DNA of 7,311 nucleotides from Actinomycetota bacterium. Lineage in GTDB: Bacteria > Actinomycetota > Actinomycetes > S36-B12. Position numbers and translations under genes: made by a program. The DNA is taken from assembly GCA_947472655.1 (NCBI GenBank), contig CANJCG010000081.1, positions 1 through 7,311 on the forward strand, written 5' to 3'. This document shows, piece after piece, positions 1 to 6,685 of this stretch. The notes beneath the pieces were generated by a model, which was not told the origin of the DNA, ran no database searches, and saw nothing but the letters and a program-made list of their open reading frames with translations. Every line of letters begins with the position of its first letter. Within the stretch, counting starts at the first letter, position 1.

Positions 1-639
1 AATCGAGCCAAAGAGGAAGTTAAGAAACGCAGCAGACAACGGCTGGCCAGACACCATAGATACTCGCCCGTTGATCGCGCCCTGCACCGCGATCAGCAAA
101 CCCGCGATGAAAGCAAATACCACGGGAAGGATCGGAATCGATCCTGAACTTAAGCGGGGGGCAACAGCAAGCGAAACAGCAATGATTGCAAGTATCGCGC
201 CAACCACTCGCTGCCAGGTGATCGCTTGCTTTCCTGCTGGTCCTAACCCGATGCGATCAACAACGAGCGAGTTCGTACTTTGTCCCGCAACGATGGCGAT
301 CGTGAATACGGCAACACCAATAAGTGGAACCGCCGAAGACTGCACTGCAACAAAAAATCCACCGAGGGTTCCGCCCAGAATCTGCCACCATTTGATTCCA
401 CCATTGCGAATAGCAACAGGAACTGCAGCAAGACCTCGTCGCACTTTTCGCGATAGGAGCACGATCACTATCAACACGAAGAGCCCGGAGCCAAAGCTAT
501 AAACCGCTGCTTCAACCCCGTTATTCATTTTGAGGGAAAGCTCACCATTCATACGTGACTGAACAGCCGTAAGCGCACCAACCAAAACGCAAGCAGCCAT
601 CGGAATGCCTACATGCACCTTGCTGCCAGAAACATTCAC
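1..639 (-). CDS. DMT-superfamily (YdcZ/DUF606-like) membrane transporter, 3' end outside window
   Basis: The reading frame is open from a GTG at 639 to the window edge, giving 213 residues without a stop, so the C-terminus is missing. The product is very hydrophobic, with about seven membrane segments visible. It contains an internal duplication: 'AVQSRMNGEL' near residue 25 is echoed by 'AVQGAINGRV' near residue 185, each followed by a small-residue/aromatic helix ending in F-x-x-GS. That is the pattern of the YdcZ (PF04657) branch of the drug/metabolite transporter superfamily; single-repeat members are about 150 residues, so this is the fused two-repeat form, expected near 300. The substrate cannot be told. 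The gene starts 40 bp after purH on the same strand and could be co-transcribed with it. The start is uncertain: no strong ribosome site precedes the GTG, and in-frame GTG at 618 and ATG at 600 are alternatives. Confidence 0.85.
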   Translation of the reverse strand, partial: MNVSGSKVHVGIPMAACVLVGALTAVQSRMNGELSLKMNNGVEAAVYSFGSGLFVLIVIVLLSRKVRRGLAAVPVAIRNGGIKWWQILGGTLGGFFVAVQSSAVPLIGVAVFTIAIVAGQSTNSLVVDRIGLGPAGKQAITWQRVVGAILAIIAVSLAVAPRLSSGSIPILPVVFAFIAGLLIAVQGAINGRVSMVSGQPLSAAFLNFLFGSI

Positions 640-679
640 GCCATCAGCTCACTCTCACCCTGCCCAGGAAAATCTGTGA

Positions 680-2230
680 CTAGTGGAAGAAGTGGCGAGT
701 GCCAGTGAGATACATCGTGACGCCCGCTTCACGGGCTGCAGCAATCACTTCTTCGTCACGAATAGACCCGCCCGGTTGCACAACTGCCTTAACTCCGCCG
801 TCGATCAATACCTGCAGCCCATCAGCGAATGGGAAGAAGGCATCTGAGGCTGCAACTGAGTCGGCTGCTCGTTCACCTGCGCGGGCAACGGCAAGTCGGG
901 CTGAATCAACTCGGTTGACCTGACCCATGCCAACACCCACTGCAGCGCCACCTGATGCGAGCAAGATCGCATTGGACTTCACCGAGCGGCATGCGCGCCA
1001 AGCGAATTCGAGATCACGAAGCACATCGCTGCTGACTGCTTCACCTGAAACGAGTTCCCAGCTTCCGGTGCTATCACCGGGAGCCGCGACATCGTCTACT
1101 TGCTGAACTAAGACGCCACCAGTGATGGTTCGAGTTTCAAGATTGCGGCCCGCGTTGGGGCCTTCACAAATCAATACTCGCAAATTCTTCTTCGAAGTAA
1201 AGAGGGCAAGCGCTGCATCGTCATACGCTGGAGCGACAACCACTTCAGTGAAGACATCGATCATTGCTTCAGCCATCGCCAAGGTGACCAAACGGTTCGC
1301 AGCAACTACTCCACCAAATGCTGACACTGGGTCTGTTGCAAACGCACCGCGATATGCCGAAGCGATATCAGTACCAACAGCAATGCCGCACGGATTAGCG
1401 TGCTTGATGATCGCAACAGCTGGTTCTTGGTGGTCGAATGCCGCACGACGAGCAGCATCTGCATCTACGTAGTTGTTGTAGCTCATCTCTTTTCCTTGCA
1501 ACTGCGTTGCATTTGCAAGACCCGGCTGAGTCGCCTGTGAGCGGTACACCGCTGCTGGCTGATGTGGATTTTCGCCATAGCGAAGGACGTCCTGGCGAGT
1601 CCACGATGCGCCCATCCATTCTGGGAAACCTGATGGATCTGGAGTTACAACTGAGCCGAGCCAGGTGGCAACTGCAATGTCATACGAAGCCGTATGTGAG
1701 AAAGCTTCGCGAGCTAGCGCAGCACGGGCTTCCAACGAAAAACCGCCAGCCTCTGCGGCAGCAACCACGTTTGCGTAGTGAGTAGGCGACGTCACGATTG
1801 CAACATTGGCGTAGTTCTTAGCCGACGCACGAACCATCGTTGGGCCACCGATATCAATTTGCTCAACACATTCATCAACGGATGCACCGGAAGCAACGGT
1901 TTCGTTGAAGGGGTAAAGATTGACCACGACGAGTTCGAACGGCGCAATACCCATCGAGGCCAACTCATCAACGTGTGACTGCTTGCGCAGGTCGGCAAGG
2001 ATGCCACCGTGAATGTGGGGGTGCAGTGTCTTGACTCGGCCATCTAGGCACTCTGGGAATCCGGTGACGTCACCAACTGGGGTCACGGGAATACCGAAGC
2101 CAGCGATCGTTGAAGCTGTGGATCCGGTCGAAACAATCTCCACACCAGCAGCATGAAGGCCTCGTGCCAGATCCTCAAGGCCCGTCTTGTCGTACACCGA
2201 CACAAGCGCGCGACGGATTGGTGTGTTCAT
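680..2230 (-). CDS. purH: Bifunctional AICAR transformylase / IMP cyclohydrolase
   Basis: PurH catalyses the last two steps of de novo IMP synthesis: formylation of AICAR by 10-formyl-tetrahydrofolate, then ring closure. It is cytosolic. The 516 residues match the family's usual length. The N-terminal IMP cyclohydrolase (MGS-like) domain begins 'RRALVSVYDKTGL' and carries the STGST loop (34-38) and the KTLHPHIHGGIL motif (67-78). The transformylase domain contains LRYGENPHQ (216-224), YNNYVDADAA (251-260) and the IIKHANPCG segment, where Lys276-His277 correspond to the catalytic Lys-His pair of the family. The C-terminus has the expected QPGGSIRD and a terminal TGTRHFFH. The ATG at 2230 is chosen over an in-frame start 11 codons upstream because AAGGAG sits 6 nt before it and the N-terminus then aligns with the family. 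It lies 60 bp after purN on the same strand, probably in one operon. Confidence 0.98.
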   Translation of the reverse strand: MNTPIRRALVSVYDKTGLEDLARGLHAAGVEIVSTGSTASTIAGFGIPVTPVGDVTGFPECLDGRVKTLHPHIHGGILADLRKQSHVDELASMGIAPFELVVVNLYPFNETVASGASVDECVEQIDIGGPTMVRASAKNYANVAIVTSPTHYANVVAAAEAGGFSLEARAALAREAFSHTASYDIAVATWLGSVVTPDPSGFPEWMGASWTRQDVLRYGENPHQPAAVYRSQATQPGLANATQLQGKEMSYNNYVDADAARRAAFDHQEPAVAIIKHANPCGIAVGTDIASAYRGAFATDPVSAFGGVVAANRLVTLAMAEAMIDVFTEVVVAPAYDDAALALFTSKKNLRVLICEGPNAGRNLETRTITGGVLVQQVDDVAAPGDSTGSWELVSGEAVSSDVLRDLEFAWRACRSVKSNAILLASGGAAVGVGMGQVNRVDSARLAVARAGERAADSVAASDAFFPFADGLQVLIDGGVKAVVQPGGSIRDEEVIAAAREAGVTMYLTGTRHFFH

Positions 2231-2236
2231 TTCGTA

Positions 2237-2242
2237 CTCCTT
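2237..2242 (-). promoter_or_regulatory. Ribosome binding site of purH
   Basis: A perfect AAGGAG on the minus strand lies 6 nt before the ATG at 2230. It decides the start of purH against the longer in-frame reading that begins at 2263. Confidence 0.8.
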
Positions 2243-2290
2243 CGTAGCTCCAACTGCAAACAACTCACGGCAAATAACATTCGACGACTG

Positions 2291-2860
2291 CTACTTAAAT
2301 GTGCCAGTAGCAACGAACAACTCCAGGGCTTTCACCAAGAGATCGCGCTCCTCAATTTTGATGCGTTCATGAAGGGAAACCTCATCATCACCGTCAAGAA
2401 CCGGAACGATTCGCTGGCTAATGATCTCACCTGTGTCGACGCCCTCATCCACGTAATGCAGGGTGCAGCCCGTGTTGACAACTCCAGCGGCCAAAGCATC
2501 ACGGACCCCGTGCGCCCCAGGAAAGAATGGCAAAAGAGCGGGGTGAGTATTGATTATTTGACCTCGAAACTGCGAAATCACGCCAGGGCCAAGAATTCGC
2601 ATGAAACCGGCCAAGATGATGACATCTGGCCTTAAGTCGACTAGCTCCGATTGGAGCGCGCTATTCCAGTCAGATCGGTTCGCAAAAGTGGCTGGTTCTA
2701 CAACAAAAGTCGCTATCCCTGCCTTCTGGGCCCGGACAAGGCCCTGACAATCGGCCAAATCAGATCCCACAGCAACAACCGAATCACGCACGGATGAGTC
2801 AATGAGGGCCTGAAGTAGCGTTCCGGAACCTGAAACGAGAACGACAATGCGTGATTCCAC
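2291..2860 (-). CDS. purN: Phosphoribosylglycinamide formyltransferase (GART)
   Basis: PurN transfers a formyl group from 10-formyl-tetrahydrofolate to GAR, the third step of purine synthesis, in the cytosol. With the GTG start at 2860 the protein has 189 residues, normal for the family. The N-terminal phosphate-binding loop VSGSGTLLQ spans 9-17; AGFMRIL is at 84-90; the catalytic segment NTHPALLP places Asn104 and His106 where E. coli PurN has Asn106 and His108; and Asp142 in DEGVDTGE matches E. coli Asp144. The frame stays open to a TTG at 2905, but the family N-terminus begins at the GTG ('ESRIVVLVSG'), so the shorter form is preferred. An AGGG lies 8 nt before this GTG. A TAGGGT ending 7 nt before it could alternatively be a -10 element of a leaderless transcript. 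The gene precedes purH by 60 bp, and the two act in the same pathway. Confidence 0.96.
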   Translation of the reverse strand: MESRIVVLVSGSGTLLQALIDSSVRDSVVAVGSDLADCQGLVRAQKAGIATFVVEPATFANRSDWNSALQSELVDLRPDVIILAGFMRILGPGVISQFRGQIINTHPALLPFFPGAHGVRDALAAGVVNTGCTLHYVDEGVDTGEIISQRIVPVLDGDDEVSLHERIKIEERDLLVKALELFVATGTFK

Positions 2861-3009
2861 GTGCCTAACCCTATTGGGCCGGTTTTTTCTGCATTCTTGG
2901 GTCAATCTGGCTTTTAGCCCTCACTGGAGGCTCATTCCCTCGATACATCTGTTGGCCCTCGAAACGATCACGCTACGGCTATACATGCGCATTGCGTGTT
3001 TGCAACATC

Positions 3010-3039
3010 TTGTCCATAACCGCTGATTTGGGTTATTTT
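3010..3039 (+). promoter_or_regulatory. Weak candidate promoter for the HTH gene
   Basis: TTGTCC at 3010-3015 and TATTTT at 3034-3039 are separated by 18 bp, each matching four of six sigma-70-type consensus positions. They lie about 65 bp before the HTH start in the divergent purN/HTH gap. This is a pattern match only; the gap must hold promoters for both directions, but their position is not certain. Confidence 0.25.
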
Positions 3040-3090
3040 CCTCTCACGAATAAGACTGTTGACAGTTTCGGCCCCATACCGACGACCTCC

Positions 3091-3096
3091 AAGGGA
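3091..3096 (+). promoter_or_regulatory. Ribosome binding site of the HTH gene
   Basis: AAGGGA lies 6 nt before the ATG at 3103. It favours this start over an in-frame one at 2992, whose extra 37 residues do not resemble part of an XRE protein. Confidence 0.65.
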
Positions 3097-3102
3097 CCTT
3101 CA

Positions 3103-3402
3103 ATGCGTGCTACTCCAGAGCAGAGCAGTGCTTGGCTGCGCTCTCGTATGGATGAGCTGGGCATCACCTCCTTGGAGGAACTTGCCGAGCGCTGTAATTC
3201 GGACAAGGGGAACTTGTCCAGAATCTTTCGTCAACAGCAGCGTCCAAGAGTAGATGCACTCGAGTTTCTTGCCTATGGCCTAGAAATTGGGGTCTACGAA
3301 ACCTTGGTACGAATCGGCGCTGTTGACCCAGTGCGCGACACCGTTCCAACGGTCACGAAAAAGGGCCAAACCGTCACCTTCACTTGGCCGAGAATCCGCT
3401 AG
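3103..3402 (+). CDS. Small XRE-family helix-turn-helix DNA-binding protein
   Basis: The protein has 99 residues. Residues about 10-64 form a five-helix XRE/lambda-repressor-type domain: WLRSRMDELGI is helix 1, SLEELAERCN helix 2, the turn NSDKGNLSRIFR gives recognition helix 3 (SDKGNLSRIF), RPRVDALEFLAYGL helix 4, and GVYETLVRIG helix 5. The C-terminal 35 residues are short, basic and probably beta-rich (VTKKGQTVTFTW), with no recognised ligand-binding or peptidase domain. It probably binds DNA as a transcription regulator; the target is unknown. It is the only plus-strand gene in the window. It is divergent from purN, sharing a gap of about 240 bp, so purN or itself is a natural candidate target, but that is inference. 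Its TAG stop overlaps tail to tail with the stop of the small gene on the other strand. Start chosen from the AAGGGA site and domain boundary. Confidence 0.85.
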   Translation: MRATPEQSSAWLRSRMDELGITSLEELAERCNSDKGNLSRIFRQQQRPRVDALEFLAYGLEIGVYETLVRIGAVDPVRDTVPTVTKKGQTVTFTWPRIR

Positions 3403-3617
3403 GGCGTCCGGATTTCAGTGCTCAGCCCAACCTTTGTGCGCCAAGCTTCATAGACAACTTCTTGTAAGTCTCCAAGTGCCTGACAAGCCGCGAGTACGTC
3501 AATCTCAGATAACTCAATATGTGCTCGAACCAGAACTAATGATGGCGTTCGAGTTACTTCGAAATAGCGAGGTACAAGACCCTTGGTTTCGACGAGTTCA
3601 ACTACGACTTTCGCCAT
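3399..3617 (-). CDS. Hypothetical 72-residue protein
   Basis: I do not recognise this protein. It begins MAKVVVELVETKG and looks like a small soluble fold: a beta strand at 2-9, a second strand at about 25-36 (PSLVLVRAHIEL), then a helix at about 37-60 (SEIDVLAACQALGDL...). No signal peptide, membrane segment or cysteine motif is seen. Support for it being real: it fills the only otherwise unexplained space between the HTH gene and the membrane-protein gene; it ends exactly at the HTH stop, both stops lying in one CTAG; and its composition looks like a folded protein. Against it: the ATG at 3617 has only a poor ribosome site (AGGAT directly before it, or AAAGG 11 nt away), and an in-frame TAG lies two codons upstream. 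No -35/-10 pair is convincing in the 144 bp upstream. Confidence 0.5.
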   Translation of the reverse strand: MAKVVVELVETKGLVPRYFEVTRTPSLVLVRAHIELSEIDVLAACQALGDLQEVVYEAWRTKVGLSTEIRTP

Positions 3618-3761
3618 ATCCTAGCCCGCCTTTCATTTTCAAGATCGGTACTGATCCAGCACAGAGCAACACGTAGTTAATCAATTGCATGTCTTTCCCA
3701 ATGTAACCCTCAAATGCGGGTTTGCACCCCGAGTCTTACTAATAGGTGCTTCGTAAGTGAT

Positions 3762-4454
3762 TTAAGCAATCGCCTCTTGGTTGAACTGGCGATACATATG
3801 AGCGGTAAACAAAGCCACAAAAGGTAACGTCACGAGGGTAAGAATGCCGAAAAGCATGCTGCCTACCAAACTGACTGCAATGTTCATTAAAGTCAACAGC
3901 ACAGCCGGGCCAACATAGGTCTTGATGGCCTTGAAACTGGACTTAATCGCAGTTCCTGCTCCATATCCCTTATCGAGAACGTAATAGGGGCCAAGCTGAA
4001 GAAAGAAAATCACTAAGAACATAGGAATGATGCATAACACCAAGCCGGCAAGTGAAAGCAAGATCAACACAATCGTGAACGCGATGTAGCGACCAAGATA
4101 TTGAGTTGTGAGCATGTCTTGGAATGAGGGCTCGCCGCCCTGAGTTGTGCGAAGAGCAGCGCGATAGACACCGATCGTTGCGAAAGCAGCCAACAGCATG
4201 AAGATGAAGGTGAGTCCAAGCGCAGCAAATGCACCTGAGCCTGTTGATGTATTACACGCAGCGACCTGACCTGGTGATTGAGGATCGACGCAATCTGTGA
4301 GGATATTTTCAAGCGGCTTAATACTGAGTTGCTGTGCCATTTGAATGACTGCGACTACTGCCGCAAGCGCTATAAAGGGAACTGAGTTGCGCTTAAAGGT
4401 GTCAAAGGCCCACGAAAGAGCGACGCTCACACTCGGCTTATTCTGGCTTTCCAT
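3762..4454 (-). CDS. Polytopic membrane protein of unknown function (resembles DUF975 / GPDPase-membrane-domain type)
   Basis: The protein has 230 residues. A short cytoplasmic start (SVSVALSWAFDTFKRN, amphipathic) precedes membrane segments at about 24-43, 75-100, 123-142, 144-160 and a long hydrophobic stretch at 180-218, giving five or six helices. Between the second and third segments lies a polar GGEPSFQDMLTTQ loop, and after the fourth an LDKGYGAGTAIKSSFKAIK segment. This 'helix-pair, polar loop, Ala-Lys-Ser-Ser-like helix' plan is typical of the broad DUF975/GPDPase_memb group of integral membrane proteins, but the match is by eye and no enzymatic motif is visible. The start at 4454 has AAGGAG 4 nt upstream, and the gene overlaps the end of perM by 17 bp, so translation is probably coupled and the two membrane proteins are likely made together. 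A longer in-frame reading to 4721 lies wholly inside perM and is rejected. Confidence 0.85.
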   Translation of the reverse strand: MESQNKPSVSVALSWAFDTFKRNSVPFIALAAVVAVIQMAQQLSIKPLENILTDCVDPQSPGQVAACNTSTGSGAFAALGLTFIFMLLAAFATIGVYRAALRTTQGGEPSFQDMLTTQYLGRYIAFTIVLILLSLAGLVLCIIPMFLVIFFLQLGPYYVLDKGYGAGTAIKSSFKAIKTYVGPAVLLTLMNIAVSLVGSMLFGILTLVTLPFVALFTAHMYRQFNQEAIA

Positions 4455-5736
4455 TGCTCTCCTTGATTGACATCGCGATTGTTTCTTGGGTTGCTGGCAC
4501 TTCAGGAACGACAGATGATTCTGATGCTTCGAAAACTTCAACTGACTCTTCTTCAGCTGCCTGTTCTTCTTCAGTTGCTCTTCGAAGGGCAATCGCAGTC
4601 GGGATAGCACCAATTGATAAGAGCGCAAAGGCGAGCAAGCCCACCAGAATCGGATCCGGCCCAATGGTTGCCAGACGGATATTGCCAAGGGAGCCGCTAG
4701 CCAAAGCGGACACCAGCCCAAGGGCTAAACCAATAAGAACCGTGACCGCAGTTGCTAGACCAAGACGCACCAATGCGGGCTGCTTGGTGCCACGCGCAAT
4801 GATGAGACCGACTCCCACACCCACAATGACCGCGATAACTGGTAGTCCCCAAGCGATCGGACCAACTTCTTGTGGCAATGCCGCGAGCAGTGGAAAGGCT
4901 GGCAACTGCGTTGCAGGTGGCGCTGGCACAAAGGGAGACATTCCGATTCCTGGCCCAATCACAAAACCAGCACCCAGCAGGTAAGACGTGGACCACAGTA
5001 TGAGTACTGGTAAGTATCCGACGCCAGCGATCAGGATGATCAAACCACCGAAGAAATTTGGCGCAAGGAATTCGAATATGCCTTTTGCTTGAGAAAAGTT
5101 CCAAGCAAGTGAACAAAGCGCCAGAAGCGCACCTGCGCCAATTAGTCCGAAGAATCCCGCAGCCACGGCACGCGGCAAAATTTGTAACGCGTCTGGAATA
5201 ACGCTCAGCAACTGCCGGCCGGCTCTCGTCGACCTGATGAGCGCGATTTTCACGACAACGAGCGCCAGCACAAAGCAAGTCAGTCCCGCGCGCCATGGCA
5301 AAGTGAAGGTGACATCTGTTGACGATCCCGCCGACACTGCCATCGCACAAAAGCCATACACAACGGCGAAAACGACACCAAGAATTCCGATTTCGATAAT
5401 GCCTGCGAAGATCAATCGTTTGCCGAGAACCACTGCTGCTCTGTAGATCGCAAATATCGAAACGATTGCCATCCCCCACGGCAAAACCGCATAAATTGCA
5501 TCACCGCTTTGGATGGGTACTGCCTGCACCGCTAGCCAGCCGTTTCCAATCAGCCGTAATAACTGATCAAAACCATTGGAACCGTGATCTGTTGTAAGCC
5601 ACGCACACCAGATCGGGATACCAATGGCAATGAAACTGAGGGCCATCGCGATGAAAGCCACTAATGGCGCTAATAGCCAACGTAAATGCAATCGAGCACC
5701 GAGTGCGTGGAGATCTTTAATCACAGGCGCCGGCAC
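4438..5736 (-). CDS. perM: PerM-type cell-division-linked membrane protein (DUF6350)
   Basis: The protein has 432 residues, with roughly nine membrane helices between 20 and 385, then an acidic, Glu/Ser-rich cytoplasmic tail (388-432). The family signature is at 240-287: YLPVLILWSTSYLLGAGF is followed by a Gly-rich turn and a proline-rich loop ending PAFPLLAALP. This segment and the position just upstream of purN/purH identify the actinobacterial DUF6350 family, whose mycobacterial member PerM is reported to support cell division under stress and chronic infection. No catalytic residues are known. The GTG at 5736 is the likely start, with AAGGG 8 nt ahead; an in-frame GTG four codons later is possible. 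Its last 17 bp contain the ribosome site and start of the next membrane-protein gene. It lies 96 bp after the heliorhodopsin stop. Confidence 0.9.
   Translation of the reverse strand: MPAPVIKDLHALGARLHLRWLLAPLVAFIAMALSFIAIGIPIWCAWLTTDHGSNGFDQLLRLIGNGWLAVQAVPIQSGDAIYAVLPWGMAIVSIFAIYRAAVVLGKRLIFAGIIEIGILGVVFAVVYGFCAMAVSAGSSTDVTFTLPWRAGLTCFVLALVVVKIALIRSTRAGRQLLSVIPDALQILPRAVAAGFFGLIGAGALLALCSLAWNFSQAKGIFEFLAPNFFGGLIILIAGVGYLPVLILWSTSYLLGAGFVIGPGIGMSPFVPAPPATQLPAFPLLAALPQEVGPIAWGLPVIAVIVGVGVGLIIARGTKQPALVRLGLATAVTVLIGLALGLVSALASGSLGNIRLATIGPDPILVGLLAFALLSIGAIPTAIALRRATEEEQAAEEESVEVFEASESSVVPEVPATQETIAMSIKESNGKPE
4459..4464 (-). promoter_or_regulatory. Ribosome binding site inside the perM 3' end
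   Basis: A minus-strand AAGGAG lies 4 nt before the ATG at 4454 and within the last codons of perM. It fixes the start of the downstream membrane protein and implies translational coupling. Confidence 0.7.
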
Positions 5737-5753
5737 ACGCCTACCCTTGCAGA

Positions 5754-5781
5754 CTTATGCCGCCAGACCTCGCAACGACAA
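5754..5781 (-). promoter_or_regulatory. Weak candidate promoter for perM
   Basis: On the minus strand TTGTCG (5781-5776) and CATAAG (5759-5754) are 16 bp apart, each with four of six consensus bases. The start point would fall about 10 nt before the perM GTG, leaving room for the AAGGG site. If real, perM can be transcribed independently of the heliorhodopsin. Pattern match only. Confidence 0.25.
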
Positions 5782-5832
5782 CGTGAGCCGCCCCACGGTC
5801 TTAGGGCAGGTGAGAGTCAGACGAGGATCTAA

Positions 5833-6621
5833 CTAAGGCGCCTGAGTTCCGCCGAAGATCTGCCAAGCGAGCAAGGACTTGGCTACCAGACTGAGCACGA
5901 TGTAGGTGCGCTCCCCGCGAAGGTAGTCAGCAAATCGGCCGACGGGCTTGTACTGCAGGAACTGAACCACCGCAAAGCAGTTGAAGAAGATGAAGAGCGA
6001 AATGATGATACCGATGACAAATGCAGGCGGAGCAACATCGCTCTTAGCGCCTGGTGCAATCACATAGAACAAGATAATCAGCCACGGCACGATTCCGGTG
6101 ATACAGCCAAAGATGAACGGCAGCCAACCACCCGAACCGGGGGTTTCGTACTTCTCCTGCAACCAACCAAACAAAATCATCGATGCGTTGACACCAAAGA
6201 TTGCAATGAGCGCAGCAGCGTCTGCAATTCCGCAGATCTGTGAGATCAACACGATCATGACTGATGAACTGATTGAGTATTCAACCCAGCGGAAGTAGTT
6301 GTGCTTTGCGATGAGCCCCAGTGAATAACGCTTGAAAAATAATGGACTCGCAACAAGAAAATGGAAGATCGCCGATAAGGCAAAGAACAGAGCCACGCCA
6401 TAGGCGATGCGTGAATCAAGCAAGGTGACAGGGGCAGCGAGTGGCTGACCTGGAGGGCCCTCCATGTACTGCGCAGTGATCGGCAACGAGAAGTCGTTCG
6501 CCAGCGCCAAGATCAGCACCATCTGAACGAGGTGGGCGAACCCAGCGATCACATTGAGCTTGCGCAACTTGTTGATATTGGTCTGTTCGGCTGGAGTTGC
6601 AACGATCGTCATTTGGGCCAT
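5833..6621 (-). CDS. HeR: Heliorhodopsin (retinal-binding seven-helix photoreceptor)
   Basis: The protein has 262 residues and seven predicted helices (about 23-42, 71-92, 110-132, 135-157, 167-190, 197-224, 236-258). Helix 7 has SLVAKSLLAWQIF with Lys248, the retinal Schiff-base lysine. Helix 3 has FRWVEYSISSSVMI with Glu114, the counterion. His30 (GFAHLVQ) and His87 (AIFHFLV) are also present. Compared with my recollection of heliorhodopsin 48C12 (His23, His80, Glu107, Lys241), all four shift by exactly +7, so the protein is colinear and intact. The long loop between helices 1 and 2 (YMEGPPGQPLAAPV) is also typical. Unlike type-1 rhodopsins there is no DTD/NDQ-type pump motif in helix 3. 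Known for the family: the N-terminus faces the cytoplasm, the photocycle is slow, and most members show no ion transport, suggesting sensing or enzyme control. No retinal-synthesis gene is nearby. The ATG at 6621 is the first in frame; no clear ribosome site precedes it or the ATG three codons on. Confidence 0.97.
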   Translation of the reverse strand: MAQMTIVATPAEQTNINKLRKLNVIAGFAHLVQMVLILALANDFSLPITAQYMEGPPGQPLAAPVTLLDSRIAYGVALFFALSAIFHFLVASPLFFKRYSLGLIAKHNYFRWVEYSISSSVMIVLISQICGIADAAALIAIFGVNASMILFGWLQEKYETPGSGGWLPFIFGCITGIVPWLIILFYVIAPGAKSDVAPPAFVIGIIISLFIFFNCFAVVQFLQYKPVGRFADYLRGERTYIVLSLVAKSLLAWQIFGGTQAP

Positions 6622-6650
6622 GTCAGAAGTCTGGCATGAAATGAGCCTGG

Positions 6651-6685
6651 AAAAGCGAAGTGGCCCCGGTTTCCCGAGGCCACTT
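6651..6685 (-). terminator. Probable intrinsic terminator after sucD
   Basis: The minus-strand RNA forms a 12-bp stem (AAGUGGCCUCGG with CCGGGGCCACUU) closed by a GAAA tetraloop, 20 nt after the sucD stop. One pair is U-G on this strand but would be an A-C mismatch in a plus-strand transcript, so the structure belongs to the sucD/heliorhodopsin strand. The following tract is CGCTTTTCC: only four Ts, three bases off the stem, so termination may be incomplete. It separates sucD from the heliorhodopsin gene. Confidence 0.7.

Noticed and set aside
71..502. A 143-codon plus-strand open frame at the left edge
   Set aside because: The opposite strand carries an unbroken membrane transporter with an internal repeat; this is its shadow.
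2153..2635. A 160-codon plus-strand open frame across the purN/purH junction
   Set aside because: Lies opposite two securely identified genes and resembles no protein.
2291..2860. PurN phosphate loop reads GSGTLLQ, where E. coli has GNGSNLQ
   Set aside because: As far as I recall this Leu version is ordinary for actinobacterial PurN; the catalytic Asn, His and Asp are all present, so it is not a sign of lost function.
2862..2888. AACC...GGTT followed by six Ts, terminator-like on the plus strand
   Set aside because: The stem is only four pairs with a long loop, and no plus-strand gene ends there. It lies in the leader of purN.
3059..3064. Perfect TTGACA (-35-like) before the HTH gene
   Set aside because: No -10-like hexamer occurs 16-18 bp downstream; the position 17 bp on reads ACGACC.
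3287..3676. A 129-codon plus-strand open frame overlapping the end of the HTH gene
   Set aside because: Overlaps both the HTH gene and the better-composed minus-strand small gene; its composition is shadow-like.
4454..4984. A 176-codon plus-strand open frame opposite perM
   Set aside because: Low-complexity Ala/Pro/Ser/Thr composition and no recognisable fold; antisense shadow of the membrane-protein codons.
4697..5479. A 260-codon open frame on the minus strand inside perM
   Set aside because: It is rich in Cys, His, Arg and Ser with no domain sense and is fully covered by perM, whose family signature is clear. It is a frame shadow.
5737..5832. GCCC...GGGC inverted repeat after the heliorhodopsin stop
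   Set aside because: Four-pair stem with a ten-base loop and no T tract; too weak to call a terminator.
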